NCBI GenBank assembly: GCA_046331705.1
Contig: JAXLQJ010000001.1
Span: 124,001 to 188,000, forward strand
Direction of reading: 5' to 3'
DNA from: JADJOY01 sp046331705 [NCBI: bacterium]
GTDB lineage: Bacteria > JADJOY01
Length of the DNA stretch: 64,000 bases
Part shown: positions 1 through 9,603 of the stretch, one piece after another
Layout of the letters: each line of letters opens with the position of its first letter
Numbering within the stretch: the first letter of the stretch is position 1
Translations under genes and position numbers: made by a program
The notes under the pieces: model-generated
Database searches by the model: none
What the model saw: the letters and a program-made list of their open reading frames with translations, nothing else
What the model was told of the DNA's origin: nothing

Positions 1-1517
1 CCGGTGTTCACGTCGCGCCCGGGAGCGTCCACGTCCTGCGCCGTGTAGTCGAGGAGCGCGCGGATGTCGCGCGCCTTGCACGCGGTGTTCTGGCTCCAAA
101 CCGCGGCCGCCACGCCCACCACGTGCGGCGTGGCCATCGACGTGCCGTCGAAGAAGTCGTAGTTGCCCTTGCCGACCGCGAGCTCGAACTCATCCCCCTC
201 GAGGTATTCGAGCGTGGGGCCCGCCGTGCCTGCGACCGAGACCGCCGGGATGACGATGTTCGCGTCGACGCCCTCGAGCGTTCCCGTGAAGAGCGCGTCG
301 CTGTTGTTGAAGATCACCGCGCCCAGGCCGCCGCTGCGCTTGCACTCCTTCACCTTCTCGACGAACGTGATCGTGCCGCGCTCGATCACGCAGAGCTTCC
401 CGGAGGCACCGGCGCAATCGCCGGGGCTGCCGAGCCCGTCCACCGCGTTGCAGCGGAAGAGCGGCGCCGTGACGTCGGCGATGGCGCTGCCCTGAAGCGC
501 CGCGGCCTCGAACTCGGCGACCATCCCGTTCTTGGTGTTGAGCACCACGGTGGGCGCAAGCCGCACTTCCGAACCTTGCGCCTTGGGCACGGTGGAGCGC
601 ACCGCCACGCCCGGGCCAGCGATCTCCACGTCGTCGTTGAACTGCGAGAAGCTCGCGTGCGCGAGGGCGGAATCGACCGCCGCCACCGACATCACCGAGT
701 CGTAAGCCGCGGGGTACGACTTCCGCGAGTTGCCGTCGTTGCCCGCCGCGGCGATCGGCAGGACGTTGTTCGCGAGCGCGTTGTCGAGCGCCTTCTTCTC
801 GGTCGCGGTCGGCGTGCCGCCGCCCAAGCTCATGTTGATGACCTTCGCGTGGCCCTCGTCGATGCACTTCCCGACCGCATCGGCGAGATCCGACGAGTAC
901 GCGTACTCGCCGTCGTCACCGAAGAGCTTGACGATGTGGATCGGCAGCACGCCGTTGCCGTTCACGCCCACCACGCCGATGGCGTTGTCGAGCGCCGAGA
1001 TGGTGCCCGCCACGTGCGTGCCGTGATGGCTGCCGTCGTGGAAGGGGTCACCCGTGCCCGGATCGGGGGACGCGGTGACGCGCTTGGTCTGGAGATCCTC
1101 GTGCCCCTTGTCGTATCCCGAGTCGATGATGCACACGGGGATCTTCCCCGTGTCGAGCTGGGGATCGGCGGTGACCGCATCGATTCCCCACGGCGTGACC
1201 TGTGGCCCGGTCGGCGAGGGCGCGCGCACCGACAGCGGGTAGCGCGGGGCGTCCTGCTCGACCAGCTCGATCGCGGCGTTGGCCCTCAGCTTCGCGAGCG
1301 CGCCCGCCGGCACCTTGACCGCCAGCGCGTTCAGCTTGGTGAGCTCGCGGATCACCTTGCCGCCCGCGGCCTCCACCGCCTTGCGCGCCTTGGCACCATC
1401 CTTGTAGACGACGATCTGGCGCTCCGGGTCCGGCTGCCCTGCCCGCGCCACGCCGACGGCGGCCAACCCCAGCGCAGCCGCCATCCCCACAGCCCATGCA
1501 CTACGCCATCGCTTCAT
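1..1517 (-). CDS. S8 (subtilisin-family) secreted serine protease, 3' end off the window
   Basis: Secreted subtilase endopeptidase; about 505 codons are visible and the C-terminus lies beyond the left edge. It begins with a signal peptide (basic MKRWR, hydrophobic core, ARA-G near residue 27) and an I9-like propeptide region to about residue 100. The catalytic triad is visible: Asp132 in IIDSGY, His165 in HHGTHVAG and Ser460 in DGTSMATPH, with the oxyanion Asn in AAAGNDGN. A protease-associated (PA) domain seems inserted between that Asn and the Ser (about 320-445). The ATG at 1517 follows a GGGGAGGAG ribosome site. It is a close paralogue of the gene at 1669-3327, on the same strand 151 bp away, so the two look like a tandem duplication. 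The natural substrate is unknown. Confidence 0.93.
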   Translation of the reverse strand, partial: MKRWRSAWAVGMAAALGLAAVGVARAGQPDPERQIVVYKDGAKARKAVEAAGGKVIRELTKLNALAVKVPAGALAKLRANAAIELVEQDAPRYPLSVRAPSPTGPQVTPWGIDAVTADPQLDTGKIPVCIIDSGYDKGHEDLQTKRVTASPDPGTGDPFHDGSHHGTHVAGTISALDNAIGVVGVNGNGVLPIHIVKLFGDDGEYAYSSDLADAVGKCIDEGHAKVINMSLGGGTPTATEKKALDNALANNVLPIAAAGNDGNSRKSYPAAYDSVMSVAAVDSALAHASFSQFNDDVEIAGPGVAVRSTVPKAQGSEVRLAPTVVLNTKNGMVAEFEAAALQGSAIADVTAPLFRCNAVDGLGSPGDCAGASGKLCVIERGTITFVEKVKECKRSGGLGAVIFNNSDALFTGTLEGVDANIVIPAVSVAGTAGPTLEYLEGDEFELAVGKGNYDFFDGTSMATPHVVGVAAAVWSQNTACKARDIRALLDYTAQDVDAPGRDVNT

Positions 1518-1668
1518 GCGACTCCTCCCCCGCGATCGATTCCTCGATCGCACACGAGTGTGCTGCCGAAAAGCCGAACCTACCGCTCCTCACCCCGCCA
1601 CGTCCACGCCAGCCGCGATCCGCCACGGACGCGGCGACGCTCGTCTCGCCCACGACGACGCGGGCGGG

Positions 1669-3327
1669 TCATTTGCAGACCTTCTGACCGCCCTTGCTCT
1701 GGCAGACACCCGAGCAGCAGTCGCTCATGCTCGTGCAGCTCTGGCCCTTCTGGTGGAGCGTGCAGACCTCCTGGAAGCCGTCGCAATCGAGCTTCTCGAG
1801 CGCGGCCTCGTAGTCGACCAGGCCATAGCCGGTGTTCGCGTCGCGACCCGGTACGTCGACGTCGTGCGCCGTGAAATCGAGCAGCGCGCGGATGTCGCGG
1901 GCCTTGCACGTGGGATCGTGGCCCCACACCGCCGCCGCCACTCCCGAGACGTGCGGCGTGGCCATCGAGGTGCCGTCCAGGAACTCGTAGTTGCCGTTGT
2001 CCTTCACCACCACCTGGAAGTCGAAACCCTCTAGGACTTGTTCCATCGACGTGCCGTCCACGCCGGAGGTCGACACCGCCGGGATCTTAATGGTGGCGCC
2101 CTGGCCGTCCACCGTGCCGGTGAACATCGCGTCGCTCGAGTTGAAGATCACCGCCGCCGCGCCGCCGCGCCGCTGACACTCGACGACCTTCTGCGCGAAC
2201 GTGTTCGTCCCGCGCTCGATCAAGCAGATCTTGCCGATGGCGCCTTGGCAGTCGCCCTCGCTGCCGAGCCCGTCCACGGCCTTGCAGCGATAGAGCGGCG
2301 CCGTCACGTCGCCCTCGCCGCTGCCGACGAAGGGCGCGCCCTCGAAGTGGTAGGCGTCGACCACGTTGTAGAGCTGCACTTCCGTGCCCCGGCTCTTCGG
2401 ATACGTCGACCGCACCGCCACGCCAGGTCCGGCGATCTCCACGTCGTCGTTGAATTGCGAGAAATCCGCGTGATCGAGCGCCGAGTCGACCGCCGCCACC
2501 GACATCACCGAGTCGTAGCCCGCGGGGTAGGACTTCTTCGCGTTGCCGTCGTTTCCGGCGGCGGCGATCGAGAGCACGTTCTTCTCGAGCGCCTGATCGA
2601 AGGCCTTCTTCTCGGTCTGGGTGGGCGTTCCACCGCCCAAGCTCATGCTGATGATCCGCGCCTTGCCCTCGTCGATGCACTTGCCGACGGCGGCCGCGAG
2701 ATCGCTCGAGTACGCGTACGCGCAGTCGTCGCCGAAGACCTTGACGATGTGCAGCGGCTGATCGCCCGCGCCGTTCACGCCCACCACGCCGATCGCGTTG
2801 TCGAGCGCCGAGATGGTGCCCGCGACGTGGGTGCCGTGACCGCAACCGTCGTGGAAGGGATCGCCGGTGCCGGGATCGGACGACGAGGTGACGTACTTCG
2901 TCTGCAGATCCTCGTGGGGGCGGTGGTAGCCCGAGTCGATGATGCAGACCTTCACTCCCGGCACGTCGTTGAAGGTGTCCGCCTTCACGGCGTCGACGCC
3001 CCACGGCCGGCGCTGACCGCCGGTGGGCGACGGTGCCCGGACCGCGAACGGGTAGCGCGGCGCGTCTCCCTCCACCAGCTCGACGGCCGCGTTGGCGGCG
3101 AGCTTGGCGCGGGCGCTGGCCGGGAGCTTGACGGCGAGCGCGTTCAGCGCGGTGAGCTCGCGGATGACTCTTCCGCCCAACTCCTCGACGGCCTTGCGCG
3201 CCTTCGCCGCGTCCTTGTAGACGACGATCTGGCGCTCGGGGTCGGGCGCGCCGGCGCGCGCGGGTGCGCCCCACGCCATCGCCGAGAGCAGCGCCGCCAC
3301 CGCCATCACCGCACGTCGAATCCGCAT
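1669..3327 (-). CDS. S8 secreted serine protease with PA insert and cysteine-rich tail
   Basis: A complete 552-residue secreted subtilase. It has a signal peptide (residues 1-25, ending APARA-G), a propeptide-like region (33-90) and a peptidase S8 domain with Asp131 (IIDSGY), His164 (GHGTHVAG), oxyanion Asn259 and Ser454 (DGTSMATPH). A PA-type domain lies at about 320-440 inside the catalytic domain. After the S8 fold ends (about 512) comes a short tail with seven cysteines (515, 522, 531, 537, 538, 542, 551), whose C-C-CC-C-C order resembles cystine-knot mini-proteins. The ATG at 3327 follows GAGGGGAAG. It is the paralogue of the neighbouring protease. Transcription runs toward the left edge, so the two may be co-transcribed. 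Role inferred: extracellular protein degradation. Confidence 0.95.
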   Translation of the reverse strand: MRIRRAVMAVAALLSAMAWGAPARAGAPDPERQIVVYKDAAKARKAVEELGGRVIRELTALNALAVKLPASARAKLAANAAVELVEGDAPRYPFAVRAPSPTGGQRRPWGVDAVKADTFNDVPGVKVCIIDSGYHRPHEDLQTKYVTSSSDPGTGDPFHDGCGHGTHVAGTISALDNAIGVVGVNGAGDQPLHIVKVFGDDCAYAYSSDLAAAVGKCIDEGKARIISMSLGGGTPTQTEKKAFDQALEKNVLSIAAAGNDGNAKKSYPAGYDSVMSVAAVDSALDHADFSQFNDDVEIAGPGVAVRSTYPKSRGTEVQLYNVVDAYHFEGAPFVGSGEGDVTAPLYRCKAVDGLGSEGDCQGAIGKICLIERGTNTFAQKVVECQRRGGAAAVIFNSSDAMFTGTVDGQGATIKIPAVSTSGVDGTSMEQVLEGFDFQVVVKDNGNYEFLDGTSMATPHVSGVAAAVWGHDPTCKARDIRALLDFTAHDVDVPGRDANTGYGLVDYEAALEKLDCDGFQEVCTLHQKGQSCTSMSDCCSGVCQSKGGQKVCK

Positions 3328-3530
3328 CGCTCGCTTCCCCTCTCTGCGATCGCTCGATCGCTCGCGTTGCCGCTCGAAGATTCGTCGAAGCTACCCCTGC
3401 AGAACCACCGACGTCCACGCCGACGTTGCGGCGCGCGGGAGGTGCCGCAGCGCGAGCGACCTTCCGAGCGTCGGCGCCGCGGATCTATGCTGGCCGACTC
3501 GCTCGCCGCCGCCACGGTCCGATTCCGCGC

Positions 3531-5147
<1,617 letters not shown>

Positions 5148-5203
5148 CCATCCCCGGCCGCGCTGCACCGCGCGGAGGGGGCCGGCGCGCCTGGTCGAGA
5201 TAC

Positions 5204-5215
5204 TTGACTAGTCAA
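5204..5215. promoter_or_regulatory. Perfect 12-bp palindrome, probable MarR operator
   Basis: TTGACTAGTCAA is a perfect palindrome ending 4 bp before the first ATG of the marR-type gene. MarR proteins usually bind such palindromes at their own promoters, so autoregulation of the marR-thioesterase pair is the likely role. It occupies the place where a ribosome site for ATG 5220 would be, so either that mRNA is leaderless or translation starts at ATG 5238. Confidence 0.7.
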
Positions 5216-5219
5216 ATAA

Positions 5220-5672
5220 ATGCCGGGATACTCGGGCATGCGATCACAGCCGCGCCTCTTTCACCTGCTCAACCAGGCCCGCCAGGCGCTCCTGACCCGT
5301 GCGAACGCCGAGACCGTGGCGCAGCTCGACATCACGGTCTCGCAGATGGTGTGCCTCTTCCAGCTCGTTCAGCAGGGCGCGAGTCGCCCCACCGAGCTCT
5401 CCGCCGCGCTCGCCCTCGATCCCGCCGCGATCACGCGAGTGGTCGCGCGTCTGGAGGAGAAAGGGCTGGTGCGGCGCACCGAGCACGCCGCCGACGGCCG
5501 CAGCCGGCTCGTCGACGTCACGGCGGCGGGACGCGAGCGCGCTCGCCGCGGCCTCGCCGTGCTCGCGAAGGCCAACGCCGCGCTGACGCAGGGCTTCGAC
5601 GACGAAGAGATCCGAACCGTCGCGCGCTTCCTCGAGCACGCGATCGCGTTGGGACGAGGGACGAGCTCATGA
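5220..5672 (+). CDS. MarR-family transcriptional regulator
   Basis: A 150-residue winged-helix regulator of typical MarR length. The helix-turn-helix is recognisable at about 57-80 (ASRPTELSAALALDPAAITR) and is followed by the wing pattern (LEEKGLVRRTEHAADGRSR, then VDVTAAGRE). MarR proteins act as dimers that leave the operator when a small, often aromatic, ligand binds; the ligand here is unknown. The gene sits directly behind a perfect palindrome (5204-5215) and overlaps the next gene by ATGA, so it probably controls that thioesterase-like gene and itself. The start could also be ATG 5238 (MRSQPRLFHLL), which is the more typical MarR N-terminus. Confidence 0.92.
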   Translation: MPGYSGMRSQPRLFHLLNQARQALLTRANAETVAQLDITVSQMVCLFQLVQQGASRPTELSAALALDPAAITRVVARLEEKGLVRRTEHAADGRSRLVDVTAAGRERARRGLAVLAKANAALTQGFDDEEIRTVARFLEHAIALGRGTSS

Positions 5673-6166
5673 CGAACGCCACGCACGCGAGCCCGCTGCG
5701 CAAGCTCTCCGCCCGCTTCGGCGGCTCGGCGGCCGGCCGCTGGATGATCACGCAAGGGGTTTGCCTCGCGGCGCCCTATTTCCGCTCGATCCGCCCGCTC
5801 TTCACGCGTCTCGAGCCCGGGATGGTGGAGGCGCGGGTGGCGAATCGGCGGCGCGTCCACAACCACCTTCGCTCGATCCACGCCATCGCGATGTGCAACG
5901 CCGCGGAGCTGGTGGCGGGCAGCTGTTGCGAGCTGTCGGTCTCGCCGGCGCTGCGCTGGATCCCGGTCGGGATGAGCGTCGAGTACAAGAAGATCGCGCG
6001 GTCCGACGTGCGCGCCGTGTGCGACGGCCGTGACCTCGACTGGAACACCGCCGGGGAGCGGGAATTGCCGGTTCGGATCTACGACACCGACGGGGTCGAG
6101 GTCTTCTCCGCGCGCATCACCATGCGGCTATCGGAGAAGAAGGCGTCTGCAGCCAAGACGGGTTGA
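5669..6166 (+). CDS. DUF4442 hotdog-fold thioesterase-like protein
   Basis: A 165-residue cytosolic protein resembling the DUF4442/hotdog family, which is related to acyl-CoA thioesterases such as YiiD and PaaI. Visible features are the FTRLEPGMVEARVANRRRVHNHLRSIHA segment pattern (residues about 46-72) and the central helix NAAELVAGSCCE, which matches the hotdog helix of this family. The ATG overlaps the marR stop codon (ATGA, 5669-5672), indicating translational coupling. The substrate is not known; an acyl-CoA or acyl-ACP is inferred from the fold. The stop lies in one arm of a hairpin shared with the convergent FG-GAP gene. Confidence 0.82.
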   Translation: MTNATHASPLRKLSARFGGSAAGRWMITQGVCLAAPYFRSIRPLFTRLEPGMVEARVANRRRVHNHLRSIHAIAMCNAAELVAGSCCELSVSPALRWIPVGMSVEYKKIARSDVRAVCDGRDLDWNTAGERELPVRIYDTDGVEVFSARITMRLSEKKASAAKTG

Positions 6167-6203
6167 GCGAGGACGCCGCCGAGAACCGGGCCCGCCTCGC
6201 TCA
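6164..6203. terminator. Inverted repeat containing both stop codons of convergent genes
   Basis: TGAGCGAGG (6164-6172) pairs perfectly with CCTCGCTCA (6195-6203), with a GC-rich 22-nt loop. The two arms contain the stop codons of the plus-strand DUF4442 gene and of the minus-strand FG-GAP gene. It would act in both orientations. There is no U-tract, so intrinsic termination is only inferred. Confidence 0.5.
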
Positions 6204-7823
6204 CGGCGAGGTGTCGGACCATTCGGCGAAACCGCCGGCTTCGAAGCCGTCCGCAAACAGATCGCCGTAGAGCACCTGCACGCTGCCGGCCAGCGGCGCG
6301 CTCGGCACGAAGGGATCCGTGGCGGAGCTGATCGCGAGGTCGGCGAAGCCCGAGCCGTCGAAATCGCCAGCGGCGAGGACGTAGCCGAATTGGTCGGAGG
6401 CGACAGGATCGCCGGTGATCCCGCCCGACGCCTTGGTCCAGTACGCGTTGCCGCCGGACGTGAGCCCGCCCGCGGCGCCGAGCAGCACGCGGACGGCCCC
6501 TGCGCTCGCGGCGCCGTTCACGGTGTGGCGCGGAATGTCGATCGCGAGATCGTCGGCGCCATCGCCGTTGAAGTCCGCTGCGGCGAGGGCACTGCCGAAG
6601 CCGTCGAGCGGCGCGACCGTGCCGCCCACGCCCGTGCTCAGCTCGGTCCAGAGCGTGTTCTGTGCGACCAAGCCGAAGAGACCCCCGCGCAGCAGGCTCA
6701 CCGCACCGGCGTGCGCGATGGTGCCGATGACGTCGAGATCGAACCCGCTCACGCCGACGGCGAGGTCCTCGTAGCCGTCCGCGTCGAAATCTCCCGCCGC
6801 GAGCGCCGAGCCGTAGAGCTGGTCGGTGGCGACGTTGCCGGGGACGTTCGTGGAGCCTTGGTCCCACACCTGCGCGAGCGTGGTGCCGAGCCCGTCCCCG
6901 CTGCCGTAGAGCACGAGGACCTCGCCAGCGTTCGTGGCGTCGTCGATGGGGTGATTGGGGAGCCCGATGGCGAGATCGTCGTAGCCATCGGCCAGCACGG
7001 TGCCCGTGAAATCGCCCACCGCCAAGGTGGTTCCCATGCGATCGCCGGTTTCCGATGAGCCCGGCACGCCGGGCGTGCTCATGTCCCAGAACTGGCTGCC
7101 GGTCCCACTCAGCCCCTGCGCCGTGCCGTAGAACACGGCCACGCCTCCCACGTCGGTGAACTCGAAGCCGGGGATCGGTCCGTTGAAGTCCTCGCCGGGC
7201 GTCGAGACCACCAGATCGTCGTGGCCGTCACTGTCGAAGTCGCCGACGGCGAGCATGAATCCGAACTCGTCGTCCTGCTCGGCGCTGTCCGAGACGTTCG
7301 CCGTATCCTGACTCAGCACGTCGAAGGATCCACCGTCCGGCCCGCTCGCGCTGCCCGCATAGATCAGCACCAAACCAGCCCCTGCATTGCCCCCGACCTC
7401 GGCGCCCGGACAGCCGATGGCGAGCTCTCGGTAGTCGTCGGAATCGAAGTTGCCCACCGCGACCGTTTCACCGCACCGGCCGTCGGCGTACGTCGCGGGC
7501 AACGTGATGCGTCGCGAGCCAGTCAGGACGAGCCCGGCTGGCCCACCGGGGATGAAGTAGACGGAGCCGAGGTCGACCGCGGGATTGCTGGTGCTTTCGC
7601 CGGGCGTCGTGACGATCAGGTCGTCGTATCCGTCGTCGTTCATGTCGCCCACCGTCGTCGCCGCGCCGAATGCATCGCCCTCCTCGCTGACCTGCAGGAA
7701 GTTGGATTGCTTCCACAGCTGGTTTTGCACGGTCGAGAGCCCGCTCGCGGTGGAGAAGGCGAACGAGCGGGCGGGAGCGAACGCCAGGAACGACATTAGA
7801 GCCGCGGCGAGACGGGTGCGCAT
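6201..7823 (-). CDS. Secreted FG-GAP repeat (integrin-alpha-like propeller) protein
   Basis: A 540-residue exported protein built from seven FG-GAP repeats, the unit of integrin alpha-type seven-bladed propellers. Examples are FGFMLAVGDFDSDGHDDLVV, YGSALAAGDFDADGYEDLAV and FGSALAAADFNGDGADDLAI. The Asp/Gly-rich loops in each blade are likely Ca2+ sites. A signal peptide (MRTRLAAALMSFLAFAPARSFAF) fixes the ATG at 7823; the longer reading frame upstream of it is arginine-rich noise. The protein ends with LFADGFEAGGFAEWSDTSP, a tail related to those of two other secreted proteins at the right end of the window. A TACACT -10-like element lies at 7877-7882. Partner or ligand unknown; adhesion or a cell-surface role is inferred. 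Confidence 0.88.
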   Translation of the reverse strand: MRTRLAAALMSFLAFAPARSFAFSTASGLSTVQNQLWKQSNFLQVSEEGDAFGAATTVGDMNDDGYDDLIVTTPGESTSNPAVDLGSVYFIPGGPAGLVLTGSRRITLPATYADGRCGETVAVGNFDSDDYRELAIGCPGAEVGGNAGAGLVLIYAGSASGPDGGSFDVLSQDTANVSDSAEQDDEFGFMLAVGDFDSDGHDDLVVSTPGEDFNGPIPGFEFTDVGGVAVFYGTAQGLSGTGSQFWDMSTPGVPGSSETGDRMGTTLAVGDFTGTVLADGYDDLAIGLPNHPIDDATNAGEVLVLYGSGDGLGTTLAQVWDQGSTNVPGNVATDQLYGSALAAGDFDADGYEDLAVGVSGFDLDVIGTIAHAGAVSLLRGGLFGLVAQNTLWTELSTGVGGTVAPLDGFGSALAAADFNGDGADDLAIDIPRHTVNGAASAGAVRVLLGAAGGLTSGGNAYWTKASGGITGDPVASDQFGYVLAAGDFDGSGFADLAISSATDPFVPSAPLAGSVQVLYGDLFADGFEAGGFAEWSDTSP

Positions 7824-8023
7824 GCGTCCTCGGGAACTGCGGTTGGACCGCGACCACCACCGCTCGCGGGGCGCGCAGTGTACCGGAGCACCGCAGCGCT
7901 CCGCACCCGCGGGGCACGTCACGCTTGCGGCCGCGGAAGCGCGGCGCGCGGGACGATTCGGCGCGGACGCGACGACGGGTCAGCCGGGCGCGGCCGTGCG
8001 TGCGAGGGCGCCGGCGGCGCTCG

Positions 8024-9016
8024 TCAGAACCAGAGCGTCGCGACCGCCGCCGAGAGAATGGGGATCGCGAAGTTGTCCTCGAGGTCCTGGCACACGACCT
8101 CGACGAGCGCGCCGACCGCCGCCGCGCCAGCGGCCAGCAGCACCGTCGACGACCACGCGAGCTCGGGCACGGCGAGGCGCAGCAGCGCCAGCACCGCGAG
8201 TGCCGCGGCGGCGAAGAACCCGCCCATCCCCGCCCACGACTTGTTGCCCATGATCTTGCGACGGCCGTAGCGCTTGCCGATGAACGCCGCCGCCGGATCG
8301 CCGACCGCCAACACCAGCACGCCCACCGCCACCGCGTGGCGCGACATCAACGCCGTCATGATGGTGAGCGCCACCAGATAGAGCGTCGCGGAGTTGGTGC
8401 GATGGCGCTCCCACGGGCGCGACATGAAGCCGAAGGCCTTGTCCACCAGGAAGTCGTTCCAGCGGGTGGAGAAGCGACGTGTGATCTCGAGCGTGCCGAA
8501 GAGCCCGAGCAGGCTGAGCAGCACCGTCATCGCCTGCGCGCGCTCGAGCACGGTCTCGTAGAGGACCGCCGCGAGCAGGCCGCAGAACACGTGGAAGACG
8601 CTGCGGCCGATGCGCACCGGCTTGAGATGCGGTAGCCGGATCGCGCCCAGCGCCGCGCGGCGCAGCCGGATCTGGTGCAGAAGATCCTCGTAGCTCTTGG
8701 CGAGGGTCGCTTGCGCCGTCTCGAGGCGCGCGGCCATCGGCCCCTGGGCGACCTCGGCGGCGTAGTTCCGGAGCGTGTCGGCGACGCGATCCAGGCTCTC
8801 GGCGAGGCTGCGGCTGCGGCCGGCCAGCATCGCTCGGGCCTGAACCACGCGATCCGCCAGCACCCGGCAGCGCTCGGAGAGCGCGCGCGACCAAGCGTCG
8901 AACGCCTGCTGGGGCCGCGGCTCTTGCGCCCGCGACACCAGGTCGTGAAGCTCTTCCACGATGGCGGCGAGCTGCTCGCGCGCCGACACTCCACTGAGGG
9001 CGAATTCCCCCGTCAT
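8024..9016 (-). CDS. CTP-dependent lipid/polyprenol kinase-like membrane protein (SEC59/DGK1/VTE5 type)
   Basis: A 330-residue protein. The first ~135 residues are soluble and helical, probably a coiled coil (heptad-like REQLAAIVEELHDLVS... and repeated R/A/L). The C-terminal half has about six membrane segments with the family signature GDPAAAFIGKRYGRRKIMGNKSWAG, shown by dolichol kinase (SEC59), yeast CTP-diacylglycerol kinase and phytol kinase. In those enzymes a membrane lipid alcohol is phosphorylated using CTP. Here the substrate is unknown; undecaprenol or diacylglycerol recycling is plausible. The ATG at 9016 follows GGTGGGGGGGAG, and TAAGCT lies at 9073-9078 as a possible -10. The N-terminal helical extension is unusual for the family. 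Confidence 0.75.
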   Translation of the reverse strand: MTGEFALSGVSAREQLAAIVEELHDLVSRAQEPRPQQAFDAWSRALSERCRVLADRVVQARAMLAGRSRSLAESLDRVADTLRNYAAEVAQGPMAARLETAQATLAKSYEDLLHQIRLRRAALGAIRLPHLKPVRIGRSVFHVFCGLLAAVLYETVLERAQAMTVLLSLLGLFGTLEITRRFSTRWNDFLVDKAFGFMSRPWERHRTNSATLYLVALTIMTALMSRHAVAVGVLVLAVGDPAAAFIGKRYGRRKIMGNKSWAGMGGFFAAAALAVLALLRLAVPELAWSSTVLLAAGAAAVGALVEVVCQDLEDNFAIPILSAAVATLWF

Positions 9017-9087
9017 CGCTCCCCCCCACCTCGACCGGCCGACCGGTCGACTCCCTGTCACGGCGACGATCGAGCTTAGCGCTCCGG

Positions 9088-9603
9088 TTAGTTCCGGGAA
9101 ACCGTTTCCGGAGGCGCGGGAACGCGCAAGGGTCCAGAGGTCTTGCGCAACAGGATCTCGCTCGCGCCCTCCACGATGAGGTCGCGCAGCACGCCCACCT
9201 CCTCGTAACCCTGGCGAGCATAGAAACGCCGCGCGGCCGCGTTGAAGTCGGACACGCACACGAAGAAGTTCTTGGCGCGCGCGAACACGATCCGCTCGAC
9301 GTGCTCGATCAGGCACGCCCCCACTCCGTGCGAGCGGTGCGCCTCGGCCACCACCAGCAGATTCAGGTAATCGCCCAGCATGTACGCCGGGCGGACCACG
9401 GCCAGCCCGGCGACTTCCTCGCCGAGAACGGCGACGTACGCTTCGCGCGCCTCCGGCAGGGGCCGGAACGCGGTGAGCCAGTCGACGCGCGTGTAGCCGA
9501 GGCGCGCCCACGGGTCGGAGCTCGTCAGCATCTCGATCACGGCGTCGCGGTCGCGCGCTTCCATCGGTCGGACCCGCATCGTGGCGCCCGCGTTCCCGCT
9601 CAC
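9088..9603 (-). CDS. GNAT-family N-acetyltransferase
   Basis: A 171-residue acetyltransferase of the GNAT fold. The acetyl-CoA loop is seen as RSHGVGACLIEHV (pattern R/Q-x-x-G-x-G/A), preceded by the strand YLNLLVVAEAHR and followed by FNAAARRFYARQGYEEVGVLRD, the classic C-terminal GNAT motif. The acceptor substrate is unknown. I prefer the GTG at 9603 over the ATG at 9579, because GTG has GGAGG 7-11 bases upstream and forms a GTGA overlap with the stop of the deacetylase gene, whereas the ATG has no ribosome site. It is therefore probably translated together with the deacetylase. Confidence 0.88.
   Translation of the reverse strand: MSGNAGATMRVRPMEARDRDAVIEMLTSSDPWARLGYTRVDWLTAFRPLPEAREAYVAVLGEEVAGLAVVRPAYMLGDYLNLLVVAEAHRSHGVGACLIEHVERIVFARAKNFFVCVSDFNAAARRFYARQGYEEVGVLRDLIVEGASEILLRKTSGPLRVPAPPETVSRN

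Noticed and set aside
3264-3530. Longer N-terminus for the kinase gene
   Set aside because: The extra residues are low-complexity Arg/Ala sequence overlapping the protease leader; ATG 3531 is preceded by a promoter-like box.
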